NCBI GenBank assembly: GCA_963971535.1
Contig: OZ020593.1
Span: forward strand, 14,916,904 to 14,980,903
Direction: 5' to 3'
Length of the DNA stretch: 64,000 bases
Source: Notolepis coatsorum
Taxonomy: Eukaryota; Chordata; Actinopteri; Aulopiformes; Paralepididae
The notes beneath the pieces were generated by a model. The model made no database searches. It worked only from the letters and a program-made list of their open reading frames with translations, and was not told the origin of the DNA. Shown piece by piece: positions 1 to 10,600 of the stretch. Both the position numbers and the translations under genes were made by a program. Within the stretch, counting starts at the first letter, position 1, and each line of letters starts with the position of its first letter.

Positions 1-1367
1 TGAATCACTCGCCCAAACCGACGACGTCATGACAAATAACACGAGCGCAGACCCGAGGCAGAAAGGAGCGTAAATCCGGGTCAGAACAACGGGGCAGACT
101 ACAATATATTTGCATTTGTTAGCCATGCTAGCGATCTAAACAATCAATCCATGCCAAAGCTAGATATATTTAAAAGGTGGAAGACTCACACTCACAGCCC
201 TGCTGCTGATTTGGCCAAATTACATCCAGCCGTTTTAGTTTGAAACAACTTTTAGTCAGGGGAGTGTCATGGTTTCTCCATAGAGCCCTGTTGTACTTAT
301 TTTAACGCAGCAGCTCGCGCAGGTAGTGGGCAACTTAGTCACGTGACTCGGTTGCTATTGCTGATTGGCTCGAACGTGGTATGTTTGTAAACAGCAAACA
401 GATCTATAGTCCTGTCCGTTCCATGGTGTGTAACCCTGTAATCTGCCTGTGAATATGTATCCACTCACAAAATGACCACGGGGCGAGTCATGGCTTTGTA
501 AACCGTGACTCGATTGAGGTTTTTCCCTGTGTGTTGTTATTGAGATTATAGGTTGACCCCCAGCGTCTTCATATGTCATGTTGACTGATGCGTTTACGAT
601 TGATTCAACATTAGCACTTTCAGTGAAGTGATTTTCTTCTTTTGTTTTGGTACAACGCCCGTACCATTACCAAGCCAAAACAAATTTTTCTGAACCTAAC
701 TGGCTTTCCCAAAGACAAATCCTGGTGGAGGTGGCGTTCTGCAATCTGCTTATAATGAGCCCTATGTAATCATGCACCGTGAAGAGGTTAAGGTTGTGTG
801 TTGTATGTTTTGGCCTTCATAACCCGCCCTCCTTGTTGATTCCGGGGATGGAATGCGGCATTGATTAATCGGAAAAGACTAATGCTCATTAGCTATGCTG
901 CTCTGAGCAAAGTGGTTTAAAGGCTTGTGGCCACTGACCAGGCCGAGTTCTGATTCTACAGGTTCTGCTCTGGACCTGTTCAGGGTTTTCCCTCAAAAGG
1001 CAAACAAAAAATCTCTAAAGAAAGCCATTTGCTGTAATTTCCTGGTAGCTTAAACACATAAAAAACAGTGTAAGGTTTCACAATAGTTTAGCAATCCCGT
1101 ATTAGACAATGATGTGTCTGTTTCGAAGCTGGCCCCAAGCTTTCACTGCAAAAAAACAATCAAAACTTAAAAAAATTATTTTATAAATGATACCATTGTT
1201 TTAGGGAAAGCCCTGCTGTTTCTTTCTTCCATTTAAAAAAGTTAAAAAAACAACTAAAAACTCACTTTATTTTAGCTTAGCCCTTGTGATCGGCAAGAGG
1301 TAGCTATTTTACCTGCATATAACTCTGTATTTTATAGCATGTACAATAATGCTATATTTATACCGTA
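1..1367. other. non-coding stretch without recognisable feature
   Basis: Single-copy-looking sequence with no credible coding frame and no repeat that I recognise. The only open frame of note (355-579, minus) has no family resemblance. The last 8 bases, ATACCGTA, are the left target-site duplication of the next element. Confidence 0.5.
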
Positions 1368-1748
1368 TAGGGATGTAACGATGCATCGATTAATCGAAAT
1401 GCATCGATTCTAATGTGTTCGATTCGATGCATCGATCTGAATGTTAGATTCGATTATAATCGAAATTAATACAAAATACATTTTTAAAAGATTTCTTTTT
1501 ATGTTTTTTTTTCTTCTTTTTTTTGTATTGTTTTTATTGACCTATAGTCCATTCATGCTGAGTGAATCAGTTCCCCCAGCCACATTTGTGTATTCAAATT
1601 TCTTGGGGGAATTAACTGATCAAAAATGTATCGAAAATGTATCGAATCTAATCGAATCGTGGTCAAATGAAGAGACTTCATGATGCATTGAATCGTTGCC
1701 TGAAGAATCGTAATCGAATCGTTGTGAGGTCGAATCGTTACACCCCTA
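1368..1748. mobile_element. hAT-type non-autonomous element with perfect TSD
   Basis: The left end TAGGGATGTAACGAT and the inverted right end ATCGTTACACCCCTA form terminal inverted repeats. They are flanked by identical 8-bp copies of ATACCGTA (1360-1367 and 1749-1756). Eight-bp TSDs and TAGGG-type ends are typical of the hAT superfamily. The body is 381 bp of AT-rich sequence with repeated ATCGAATCG motifs and no transposase. Short open frames on both strands here are chance. Confidence 0.9.
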
Positions 1749-1874
1749 ATACCGTACAATGTACATATATATTTATTCTTACCATATATATATCCACATC
1801 TGTACATACTGTACCTGCATATAATCCTTGTTACACATCTGTAGATACTATATCTATATATCTACATACAGTAT

Positions 1875-2105
1875 GGGGGGCGACAGTGGCTCGGGAGGTA
1901 AAGCAGTCATCTGGTAATCCGGAGGTTCCCGGTTTGATTCCAAGACACTTAACCCCTAATTGCTCCCGATGAACAGGTTGGCACCTTGCATGGTCGCCTC
2001 CGCCGTCGGTGTGTGAATGTGTGAGTGAATGGGTAAAATGTGAGGAACAAATTGTAAAGCGCTTTGGATAAAAGAGCAATATAAAGGCAGCCATTTACCA
2101 TTTAC
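1875..2105 (+). mobile_element. tRNA-derived SINE
   Basis: The head carries a Pol III A-box-like GTGGCTCGGGAGGTA and a B-box-like GGTTTGATTCC. The body contains TTGCTCCCGATGAACAGG and GCCTCCGCCGTC, the tail AAGCGCTTTGGATAAAAG and CCATTTACCATTTAC. A second, diverged copy lies at 41043-41325. No clean target-site duplication was found. Confidence 0.75.
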
Positions 2106-2440
2106 ATATCTAAAAAGGATTATGTGCAGGTCTGTACAGACGGGTGAATAGATATATATATACATGATAAGAATGAATATACAGCATTATTGTGCATGGT
2201 TTTTAAAATGATAAGTTATATGCAGGTGTCTAGGTAGTTGTATAGAATAATTATATGCAGATATATTCAGACGGATATTAAGCTTGACTTGTATTAAGTC
2301 GAGCTGACAGGTGTTGCTTCGCCAATCAAACTGTACTTTTTGTAATCCTTATTAACTATTCAGACCAACGCTGTGCCACAGTGTGTTGTAACAGATTTGA
2401 GGTAAAAAGGTTTGTAAGGCAGCTTAGTGGTGTCATGGGG
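2106..2440. other. AT-rich non-coding spacer
   Basis: AT-rich sequence with TATATA and TATGTGCAGGT motifs similar to 1757-1860 and 34250-34610, probably decayed copies of one low-complexity family. No gene seen. Confidence 0.4.
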
Positions 2441-3290
2441 CACAGTCTGCCTGGCAAAACACCACAGTCTGCCTGGCAAAACACCACAGTCTGTCTGGCA
2501 AAACACCACAGTCTGTCTGGCAAAACACCACGGTCCGTCTGGCAAAACACCACAGTCTGTCTGGCAAAACACCACGGTCGGCCTGGCAAAACACCACGGT
2601 CGGCCTGGCAAAACACCCCGGTCTACCTGGCAAAACACCACGGTCTGCCTGGCAAAACACCACAGTCTGCCTGGCAAAACACCACGGTCTGTCTGGCAAA
2701 ACACCACAGTCTGCCTGGCAAAACACCACGGTCTGCCTGGCAAAACACCACAGTCTGTCTGGCAAAACACCACGGTCTGCCTGGCAAAACACCACAGTCT
2801 GTCTGGCAAAACACCACGGTCCGCCTGGCAAAACACCACGGTCTGCCTGGCAAAACACCACAGTCTGTCTGGCAAAACACCACGGTCTGCCTGGGAAAAC
2901 ACCACGGTCGGCCACAGTCGGCCTGGCAAAACACCACGGTCGGCCTGGCAAAACACCACGGTCTGCCTGGCAAAACACCACGGTCGGCCTGGCAAAACAC
3001 CACAGTCTGCCTGGCGCACCACGGTCTGCCTGGCAAAACACCACGGTCTGCCTGGCAAAACACCACAGTCTGTCTGGCAAAACACCACAGTCTGTCTGGC
3101 AAAACACCACAGTCTGTCTGGCAAAACACCACAGTCTGCCTGGCAAAACACCACGGTCTGCCTGGCAAAACACCACGGTCCGCCTGGCAAAACACCATGG
3201 TCGGCCTGGCAAAACACCACAGTCTGCCTGGCAAAACACCACGGTCCGCCTGGCAAAACACCACGGTCTGCCTGGTTAAAACACCACGGT
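2441..3290. repeat. 22-bp minisatellite (CCTGGCAAAACACCACRGTC)
   Basis: About 38 tandem copies of a 22-bp unit, CAGTCTGCCTGGCAAAAC plus ACCA. Variants swap CAGTCTG, CGGTCTG, CGGTCCG and CGGTCGG. The unit lacks stop codons in most frames and 22 is not a multiple of three, so several frames on both strands stay open for 220-340 codons. These are artefacts; there is no promoter, splice signal or composition shift to suggest a protein. Confidence 0.95.
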
Positions 3291-3394
3291 ACAGCATTGG
3301 GAAACAAACAAGGCCTTTTAGAGCATTGCAATTGAATCAGATGAGGGATATTTATGACCGCTATGGAGGAAGAGGTTTCACTACATTTATTTTA

Positions 3395-3500
3395 TTTATT
3401 TAACCTTTTATTTCCCCAGGCAAGCAATTAAGAACAAATTCTTATAATATCCAAAAGCAGCCTGTCCAAAAAGCAAAGGCCTTTTGAGGGAAGGGGGGGG
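3395..3500. repeat. dispersed module with CCCAGGCAAGCAA core
   Basis: The block TTTATTTAACCTTTTATTTC followed by CCCAGGCAAGCAATTAAGAA also occurs inside the hAT derivatives at 14231-14677 and 53811-54176 (inverted) and at 40525-40896. Here it stands alone without hAT termini, followed by a poly(G) run. Confidence 0.6.
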
Positions 3501-3595
3501 GGGAGGCTGTAACAAAAACAAGGTTATGTACATGCATACAAATAAATAAAATACAAAATTACAGTAGCAATAGTATACAAGGACAACAATAAATA

Positions 3596-3735
3596 AGGGA
3601 GAGAGAAGGAAAGGGAGAGAGGGAGAAAGGGAAAAGGAGAAAGGGAGAGCGAGAACCAGAGGGAGAGAGAGGGAGAGCGAGAACCAGAGGGAGAGAGAGG
3701 GAGAGCGAGAACCAGAGGGAGAGAGAGAGAAGAAA
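3596..3735. repeat. purine-rich GA tract with 28-bp sub-repeat
   Basis: Almost pure G/A on the plus strand. Three tandem 28-bp copies (GAGAGCGAGAACCAGAGG plus GAGAGAGAGG) start near 3646. The minus-strand reading is a serine/leucine/proline-rich low-complexity frame, not a gene. Confidence 0.85.
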
Positions 3736-4159
3736 GGGGGAGAGGGAGGGAGGTAGGTGAGGGGGCTTAGGGGGAGGAGAGAAGAGTCTTGGGGGCTATG
3801 CTGTACGTGCGATTGGGAGGCAGTCAGCAGGTGCAACAGTCGGTTATGATCTGTTGCAGATTTTGTTTAAAAGCAGTGAGCGATGTGAGGGCAGTCAGTG
3901 AGTTCCTGTGTGGAACTCATGACTAATGGTATATGCAAACGGAAAAGGTCAAGGTGGGAGACATCAGACCAATGAGAAGTTTCCAAGAACATGAACGATG
4001 GTGACCTCTAGTTGTCGGTCACAGCAGCTTCCTGATTGGCTCGTCTGGAGAGTTATAAATTAACGAATTGCTGTCCGTCAAATTGTGACATCAAACCAAA
4101 TTACTGTTATTTTCAAAAAACATCTTGTTGAATACTAAAGGTCTCATGTTGAGAGACGT
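3736..4159. other. non-coding stretch without recognisable feature
   Basis: No coding frame, repeat or RNA signature recognised. Confidence 0.4.
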
Positions 4160-4496
4160 GTTAGTTAATGTGCTTAGTTAATGTTAGTTAATGTTCGTTA
4201 ATGTTAGTTAATGTGCTTAGTTAATGTTAGTTAATGTTCATTAATGTGCTTAGTTAATGTTAGTTAATGTCAGTGAATGTGCTTAGTTAATGTGCTTAGT
4301 TAATGTTAGTTAATGTGCTTAGTTAATGTTAGTTAATGTCAGTTAATGTGCTTAGTTAATGTTAGTTAATGTGCTTAGTTAATGTGCTTAGTTAATGTAC
4401 TTAGTTAATGTTAGTTAATGCCAGTTAATGTGTTTAGTTAATGTTAGTTAATGTGCTTAGTTAATGTTAGTTAATGTTCGTTAATGTGCTTAGTTA
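4160..4496. repeat. TTAGTTAATG-based minisatellite
   Basis: Degenerate tandem array of TTAGTTAATG alternating with a 13-bp form, TGCTTAGTTAATG, with occasional TTCGTTAATG or CAGTTAATG. The mixed 10/13-bp periodicity suggests slippage from a short seed. Confidence 0.9.
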
Positions 4497-4809
4497 ATTA
4501 TCGCCCCACCCTATGTTCTACTAATACACCTACACTTGGTGTTGCTTTACCAACAAGAGAGTCGGACTCCGCCTGTGTTTGGATCACGGATATCTGGGGT
4601 GGTGAGAGAATTGCTTCATGTTTTCAGATCACGTTGGTGGTGTGTTTGTATTCGCCGCATGACTTTTGCTCACCATGTGGCTGAAGTATTGGTAGTCCAC
4701 CGGTGTGAGGAGCGGGTCCTGCTGGGTATAGCGAGCTTCTTTGTATTTCACCCGCGCGGGTGGGTAGATGTCACTCATGTGATCGGCTTGGACTAGAATT
4801 AGCATAAGT

Positions 4810-5195
4810 GTTTTTGGGAGAGACACCATTAACAAATGGTGACGTGTCTCGACTCCCGGAGAGTCAGCATTGCCTTGGCTCGGGCTGCTCGCTATACTAA
4901 CTCGTTTGGCTGAGTTAGGGGGAGGGAAGCCGTGGGTGGGTCCTGGGCGTTGTGGACAGCGACCCCTACAGTTCGGTCGGGGCGCCTGCACAGCGAGGGT
5001 AGGATCTGGAGAAAGGTAGTGTGACCTTCCACACGTTACACTCTCCCAGTGAGAATCTGCGCGGCCAGGCTGGCTGCCCCAGGCTGCACATGTGTCGGAG
5101 GAAAACATGTGACAGTCTCCGGCCTCCCGGACCAACAGTAGGGGGGGTGCGCAACGACCAGGAAGGGGGTTGGGAATTGGCATAACGACTAACAG
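4810..5195 (+). mobile_element. SINE family S, copy 1
   Basis: A B-box-like GTCTCGACTCCCGG is followed by a body shared with three other loci: GTTGTGGACAGCGACCCC, GGTCGGGGCGCCTG, ACATGTGTCGGAGGAAAACA, GCGCAACGACCAGGAAGG. It ends in GAATTGGCATAACGACTAA and an A-rich tail. Other copies are at 9658-10075 (+), 31305-31745 (-) and 35700-37522 (-, internally expanded). The tRNA-like head, long unrelated body and A-rich 3' end support a SINE. Confidence 0.7.
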
Positions 5196-5673
5196 TGGGA
5201 TGGGAGAAAAATCGGAAAAAAGGAGGGAAAAAAAAAGAAAAAAAAATTGTGACGTTTCTTGAGGATGTAGCGTCTGAGAGACGCTCTTTGCTGCGTGTCC
5301 AGCGGAGTAAGACGTATATATGGATTCACAGCCCGCCTATACTCAGCAGAAGACGTACTCCGTTAGACTTACAGGAGGATGTCAAGGAACGGGGGACGAC
5401 AGAAGAAGACGTTTCAGCGCTTTGCTGCGATTCTCGTCGAGGCTATATAACATTAAGTTCCTCTGATGGTTATGAATGGAGTCGTTATTCATCCGGGCTC
5501 TGGGCCTAATCTGCTTCCACTATCATTAGTTTTTTAAGGAAGAGAGCTTGGTGAAGAGACCTGGAAGCAGACAGCAGCTGTGCAGCAGAGGTGCCAGTAG
5601 TACAAACGGACACAAGGGGGCGCTGGTTTGGTTTCAACATTGAAGGGGGGCGGGGGTGGGGGTGGGGGGGGGG
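5196..5673. other. non-coding stretch ending in poly(G)
   Basis: No feature recognised apart from the G-rich run 5645-5673. A 104-codon plus-strand frame (5195-5509) has no family resemblance and no splice context. Confidence 0.4.
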
Positions 5674-5956
5674 TAGGGCTGGACGGTATGGTCTAAAATT
5701 AATATCGCGGTATAATTTGAAGCATAGACGGTAACGGTATATATCGCGGTATATTCATTTATCTTAATATTTCTATATAAATGCTTCTGAAGGGGTAAAA
5801 CAGCTATTACTGTACTCTTGTATTACTAGGACATAATTTCACATAGTACAGAGGTATTTTAAGAACATGTATTGTGCAAAACTGCAATAGAAAAATGCAA
5901 AACCTTTTCTACTTCCATCTCTGAAAAAACACTTTTTTTCATGAAATACAATAAAA

Positions 5957-6292
5957 TCAAGCAGCACAAAGTGAAAATAAAAACCACAGCAGGACGGGAG
6001 GTTTCTTTCCCTCAAACAACTCAAACACAATAAAACTCCAACATAACTTGACTTTAGTGTACATGTTTGCGCCATTGTCAGTGATTATACATACTTGTTG
6101 TGACTCTTCTTTAAGTCCCCATGATTCCAGCGATTCCCCCAAGCCTTGGGCTATCAATTCTCCAGTGTGGTCATCAGGGAAATATGAAGTCTGTAAACAT
6201 TTGCTGCACAACTCCCACTCGTCGTTCGTCGTTGATGAAATATGAAGAAAGCAACAGAATGTGTCCTCCGCAAACGTCGAGTGAATCGGCAA
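5957..6292 (-). pseudogene. hAT (ZBED-like) transposase, central fragment
   Basis: The translation contains NDEWELCSKCLQTSYFPDDH, then TGELIAQGLGESLESWGL, then QVCIITDNGANM. This is the pattern of the hAT catalytic core that precedes the D-N/S-N-M motif in ZBED-type transposases. It lacks the BED zinc finger and the C-terminal dimerisation domain, so it is a dead piece. It lies on the strand opposite to the transposase part at 6242-6840, so an inversion or chimera must have occurred inside the element. Confidence 0.8.
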
Positions 6293-6457
6293 GTAATGTT
6301 ACGTCGAAAAGAAAAAAAGCTGTCTCTGCATCTCAGACTCACTTACTCAGGCATTTTCCAATTCCTTACGACAAAAAAAGGCCAGCGGTGGACCGACATA
6401 ACAAACGCTGTCACTGTTTACTTGTGTAAGGAAGGACACACTGTAAGAAAACGGTAA
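6242..6457 (+). pseudogene. hAT transposase, upstream fragment, broken by insertion
   Basis: The plus frame reads KKGQRWTDITNAVTVYLCKE and then loses homology at the CACTA-like insertion (6439-6672). ZBED-like hAT proteins have a similar segment (DIT..VA.ylckd) just before a VPF.TV motif, which here resumes at 6674. The neighbouring frame reads SESASNVTSKRKKAVS, so frameshifts are present. Confidence 0.7.
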
Positions 6458-6672
6458 ATGTCTGGCATCAATGGTTGCCAAATACTTACTGTCAAATTAC
6501 AGTCAAATCAAATACATTTACAGATTACAACCTTTATTTAGTGGTTAAAATAATTTGATAAAAGGTAATTTACTGTATTTTTATGGCATTTATACTTAAA
6601 GTAGAAAAACAAAAGTAATCTGTAAAATAATACAGTGAATTTCCCGTGAAAAAAACATACATTTTTACAGTG
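6439..6672. mobile_element. CACTA/EnSpm-like MITE nested in hAT transposase
   Basis: Starts CACTGTAAGAAAACGG and ends CATTTTTACAGTG, giving CACTG inverted termini over 234 bp. Both flanks carry CA, a 2-bp duplication in keeping with the 2-3 bp of this superfamily. The insertion sits inside the hAT reading frame: YLCK on the left, MVPFQTVDRKGL on the right. Confidence 0.7.
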
Positions 6673-6673
6673 C

Positions 6674-6840
6674 ATGGTTCCTTTTCAAACTGTCGATAGA
6701 AAGGGCTTGGTCAAAGCACTGGATCCAAGATACGCGTTACCTGCCCGCAGACACTTTAGCCAAATTGAAATGCCGAAACTATACGGCAAGGTCCGTGAGC
6801 AAGTGGAGAAAAAAACTCTGTACAATAAAAACAATGTGCA
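6674..6840 (+). pseudogene. hAT transposase fragment after the insertion
   Basis: Reads MVPFQTVDRKGLVKALDPRY then ALPARRHFSQIEMPKLYGKV, the ZBED-type segment between the N-terminal region and the catalytic core. It continues the interrupted frame at 6242-6457. Homology fades after about residue 55 and runs into the 3' end of the element. Confidence 0.75.
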
Positions 6841-7033
6841 ACGACCACTGCAAACGTTGAGTGAATCGTCAAGTAACGTTAGCGGGAAGAAAGAAGCTGG
6901 TTACGTCATTGTAACTTTAGAGCTGCTAAAGGTATAGTCAAGGTATAGTCAAAATCCATACCATAGCGCAAATTCATACCAGTGTACTTTCTATACCGTT
7001 TATACCGTCCACCCCTAGGAGGGGGCACTTTAA

Positions 7034-7245
7034 AGGAACACGCCAACATTTTGGGAAATTTGCTTACCGTCTTCTCCAGAGAGAGACAAGAAGATAGATA
7101 CCAGTTTCCTCTCTGTGCGTTCAGTAGAAAGCTATCTGGCTGCACGTTAGCCTAGCTTAGCACAATGAATGGAAGCGGACAGTGCCGTTTAGCCTAGGCA
7201 TTGTCCAACTAACACCTCTCCCAAAGGCTAACTGGCCATGTCAAA
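7034..7245. mobile_element. TTAA-flanked fold-back element, copy 1
   Basis: Begins immediately after TTAA (7030-7033) with AAGGAACACGCCAACATT. It shares CAGTTTCCTCTCTGTGCG, AGCTATCTGGCTGCACG and TTAGCACAATGAATGGAAG with 35052-35385 and 59302-59464. This copy holds mainly one arm. TTAA targeting suggests a piggyBac- or Kolobok-type MITE. Confidence 0.7.
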
Positions 7246-7324
7246 CACTTAATTTCCTGCATTCTGGTGTACTTTTATGAGAGGCATAAATTGTTAGTTA
7301 ATATATAGTTACAGGTAAGAAGGA

Positions 7325-7480
7325 TGTATACATGTTTTTCCCCCCTTATTTATAAATGTTTTACCTCTTTTGGGGAGGGGGTTGCCTTTCATATTAGCTA
7401 TGTTTTTTGAGGGGGACCTCTTCTCAATATTGAGGGGGACCTGCCCCCTGCTGCCCCCCCCTAAAGCTACGCCTATGAAC
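7325..7480. repeat. dispersed repeat with CCTCAATATTGAG
   Basis: Contains GACCTCTTCTCAATATTGAG and GGGGGACCTGCCCCC and ends in AAGCTACGCCTATGA. A related sequence with an expanded poly(G) lies at 50000-50370 (GGCGTAGATTTAGGGG ... CCCTCAATATTGAG). Class not determined. Confidence 0.55.
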
Positions 7481-7611
7481 GGACATGTTTTGAGCACCTT
7501 CATCAGCGTTTCAATACACAAAGAGAGGAAGGAGATCAATCTTTTTCTACTAATGTCAAGTCCCCCGTATGAGGTCATATTATAAGTTAGGGGGTGTAGC
7601 GATGTACACAC

Positions 7612-7613
7612 AC

Positions 7614-7651
<38 letters not shown>
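7612..7651. repeat. (GA)n microsatellite
   Basis: About 18 uninterrupted GA units. Confidence 0.95.
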
Positions 7652-7654
<3 letters not shown>

Positions 7655-7769
7655 ACTTGAGAGCGTGGATTAGGTTGTTGCGCAATTACAGGTGAAAATA
7701 ACTTGTGTCTCGGAAAACAATGATGTCGTTTTCCCCACAAAACAAAATCCGCTGCCAGTTTATAATTGC

Positions 7770-8040
7770 AGCCACCCGTAGGTGCTCTTTGAGAGCGGTT
7801 TTGATGGAGGGTAGGGATTCACATTATTTTACAGCTTTGGGTAGGGCGTTCCACATTGTTGTGGCATAATTGCGAAACGTGTTTAGTCCCTTGTTTGAGC
7901 CGAATCTGGGTTTAACATGATTTGTGGAGCTCCCTCTGGGTGGTGTGGTCGTGGAATTCACTGACATTTGGGAAGTATTTCGACAGGTACATGGTACCTT
8001 AGTGGTGTAGTCGTGTGTATTTTGTAGACCAAGTTGCAAG
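7770..8040 (-). mobile_element. LINE B, reverse transcriptase C-terminal remnant
   Basis: The minus frame reads KPRFGSNKGLN then TFRNYATTMWNALPKAVK, the W-N-x-L-P motif common at the C-terminus of non-LTR retrotransposon ORF2 proteins. The same family occurs at 50646-51172, reading WNALPKAVKECESLPTFKTA. The RT and endonuclease domains are missing (5' truncation). Confidence 0.75.
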
Positions 8041-8780
8041 TTGCTGTACTCTGCCGTCTACTCTAAGCCATCCTAGATAGATTGTCAAAATGGGCAGGGA
8101 GGGGTGAGGTGGGTTTCTAGGAGTAAGGCCAATAGTTCGTAGTTTCCATATTCGTAAGTTTGAGTCGTGCCCGCACACACCCGTCGTACCACCAGGAAGA
8201 ATAAATACAGAATCTATGGAGAAGCGGACGCTCCTGTGCCTTTCGCTTATAGAAAATGAATCCTATCCCATAATAATAATGCAGCATTGCTGCGGGCAGC
8301 GGATCCATTTTACGATACCCGGGCCTACTGTTTAGTCCCTTGTTTGAGCCGAATCTGGGTTTAACATGATTTGTGGAGCTCCCTCTGGGTGGTGTGGTCG
8401 TGGAATTCACTGACATTTGGGAAGTATTTCGACAGGTACATGGGTACCTTAGTGGTGTAGTCGTGTGTATTTTGTAGACCAAGTTGCAAGTTGCTGTACT
8501 CTGCCGTCTACTCTAAGCCATCCTAGATAGATTGTCAAAATGGGCAGGGAGGGGTGAGGTGGGTTTCTAGGAGTAAGGCCAATAGTTCGTAGTTTCCATA
8601 TTCGTAAGTTTGAGTCGTGCCCGCACACACCCGTCGTACCACCAGGAAGAATAAATACAGAATCTATGGAGAAGCGGACGCTCCTGTGCCTTTCGCTTAT
8701 AGAAAATGAATCCTATCCCATAATAATAATGCAGCATTGCTGCGGGCAGCGGATCCATTTTACGATACCCGGGCCTACTG
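7882..8780. repeat. near-perfect ~450-bp tandem duplication
   Basis: 7882-8330 and 8331-8780 are the same sequence. By eye the only difference is one G (CATGGTACC versus CATGGGTACC). The duplicated block includes the N-proximal part of the LINE B remnant and about 290 bp of flanking sequence ending GGGCCTACTG. Its near identity means a very recent event or an assembly artefact. Confidence 0.95.
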
Positions 8781-9080
8781 TTCGCTTATCAGGAGAGGAG
8801 AGCGGACGTCAACAAAATGAATCGGTAAAAACATTCCACCAATAGCTGTGTGCTTCGCCGCCGCTGAGAGCGCCTCTCGTAAACACAGAAGTCAATAACT
8901 GCATATCGCTGGATGATAATATTTTCAACCGGCTTGCTGCTTTAGAGGTTTCCTAGGAAAACAACTCTTTGTCCATTCGGTGCGTGTAGTGCTGCAGGGG
9001 GTATTCAATTAAAATTCAAAGAGGTCCCGTCAGAGTAAATGTCCTCGAGCAAAGGTCCGGAACATCATAATAATGTCTAA
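8781..9080. other. non-coding stretch
   Basis: Nothing recognisable. Confidence 0.4.
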
Positions 9081-9258
9081 GTTTTAAAATGTCTCTCCTG
9101 TACATGAGTTGATTGAAGGCCTTGCTATTAGAGTAGAGTTTTAAAATGTCTCCTGTACATGAGTTGATTGAAGGCCTTGCTATAATAGTAGAGTTTTAAA
9201 ATGTCTCCTGTACATGAGTTGATTTGAAGGCCTTGCTATTATAGTAGAGTTTTAAAAT
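9081..9258. repeat. ~56-bp tandem repeat, 3.2 copies
   Basis: GTTTTAAAATGTCT ... GTACATGAGTTGATT ... GAAGGCCTTGCTAT recurs at 9081, 9138, 9193 and, partially, 9249. Confidence 0.9.
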
Positions 9259-9538
9259 GCCAAGACAGGAACTCCCAGCTCTGCTGTCTTCTTCTGTCTG
9301 TTGCCATCTTGCACGTTTATTCAGCTGGAGAAAACTACTTTTATTGATCCGCTCGACCTCTAACTCGTTTAAAGTCTCAGGCCACTGCCTTTTGAGACAA
9401 TATCTTTGAGGTTTATGGTAGATGAAACCTCTTATTGATTTGATATACAGGTCGGCTTCTTTTGTGATTGGTGTACTGTACTGTTTATTCATCTAAAGCT
9501 CTACAATGCTGTTCTCTGGTCAGTAAGATATTATCCAG

Positions 9539-9590
9539 GCAGTGTATGATATGTGATCCAGTGTATGATATGTGATCCAGTGTATGGAAA
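9539..9590. repeat. 19-bp tandem repeat
   Basis: Two and a half copies of GTGTATGATATGTGATCCA. Confidence 0.85.
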
Positions 9591-9657
9591 GGCTGCGAGG
9601 AGAATGAATGGAATACAATTGTTTTTCGATAAGATGTAATTTCAGAGACAGTCATTT

Positions 9658-10075
9658 CCAGGGCGGCTGGGTAGCTCACTCGCCTACCACTGCAGAGACT
9701 CTGGGATCCTCCGGCTTGGTCAGTCGTCCACTCCCTACTAACACAATTGCCAGTGTTAGCGGGTGGGCAGCCGGCGGGGTGTGTGTCCTGGTCGTTGTAA
9801 ACTGCGGTTCCTACAGGTCGGTCGGGGCGCCTGTTCAGCAGGGAGGGGATCTGGGGGAGATAGTGTGAACCTCCACATGCGTTACATTCCCCCAGAGAGG
9901 TCCTCGCTGTCAGGTGAAAAGAAGCGGCTGGCTGACTCCACATGTATCGGAGGAGGCATGTGGTAGTTCTACACCCTCCCTAGGCCGACAGTGGGGCAAT
10001 GCGCGCAACGACCAGGAAGGGAATTGGCATAACGACTAAATTGGGATGGAAGCAAAAATACAGAAAAAGTTAAAA
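9658..10075 (+). mobile_element. SINE family S, copy 2
   Basis: The head CGGCTGGGTAGCTCACTCGC (A-box-like) is followed by CTCCGGCTTGGTCAGTCG. The shared body follows: CCTGGTCGTTGTAAACTGCG, GGTCGGTCGGGGCGCCTG, ATGTATCGGAGGAGGCATG, GCGCAACGACCAGGAAGG. It ends GAATTGGCATAACGACTAAA plus an A-rich tail. This is the best preserved non-expanded copy. Confidence 0.75.
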
Positions 10076-10159
10076 GAAAATTTAAAATGTAATTTCTTTT
10101 GAAACATGATAGCGTTATTATTTTAGATATTAGTATAATAGCTGTCAAAGGTGCTGAAG

Positions 10160-10600
10160 GTTTTAAGATAAGATAAAATTAAGATAAGATATTCCTTTAT
10201 TGATCCCCTTGGGGAAATGTGGGCGTCATAGCAGCGTGGGGGAGGGGAGGTACAGGTATGGGCAGGGTAATGGTAGAAAGACATAGATATAGGCAATAGC
10301 ATTTGTAATTAATATAAATATGAGTAAAATAAACAGTGTAAACATTATAACTAACTCTGAATATACAAATATAAAAATAAAATTGTTTGCAGATGAGGGT
10401 TTGTACGCGGGCCGCGTGTAGCTTATACTCAAGAGTAAAAGTATACAGTATACACAAGCCTTACTGGCATGATGTACGTCATACGTTGTACTAGTCCGTG
10501 CAGGTTTTGGTGGTTAAGAGTCGGACACACTGAGTGGACTGGTCAGACGTTCCTAGTAGTTCTCACGTTCTGCAGCCGTTAGTTCTCTGACCGAATGTAA
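10160..10600 (-). mobile_element. LINE A 3' end, copy 1
   Basis: Read on the minus strand, this ends in the conserved 3' tail (plus strand: AGATATTCCTTTATTGATCC then CCTTGGGGAAAT) with AGATAA repeats. Further in are GGGCAGGGTAATGGTAGAAA and the block around GTCAGACGTTCCTAGTAG. Other copies are at 27957-28875, 44775-45725 and 53308-53585, all in the same orientation. Confidence 0.8.

Larger units (their letters stand above)
5674..7017. mobile_element. hAT element, degenerate and internally rearranged
   Basis: The termini TAGGGCTGGACGGTATG and (inverted) TAGGGGTGGACGGTATA enclose 1344 bp. The flanks are GGGGGGGG on the left and GGAGGGGG on the right, compatible with an 8-bp hAT duplication with one mismatch. 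Inside are fragments of a ZBED-like hAT transposase on opposite strands (5957-6292 minus; 6242-6457 and 6674-6840 plus) and a 234-bp CACTA-like insertion at 6439-6672. The block CAAACGTYGAGTGAATCG occurs twice (near 6270 and 6849), so the interior is rearranged. Confidence 0.85.

Noticed and set aside
2360-3403. Open frames of 224-340 codons on both strands
   Set aside because: They are translations of the 22-bp minisatellite in several frames at once; no gene signals.
3408-3836. 142-codon minus-strand serine/leucine-rich frame
   Set aside because: It is the translation of a purine-rich simple repeat.
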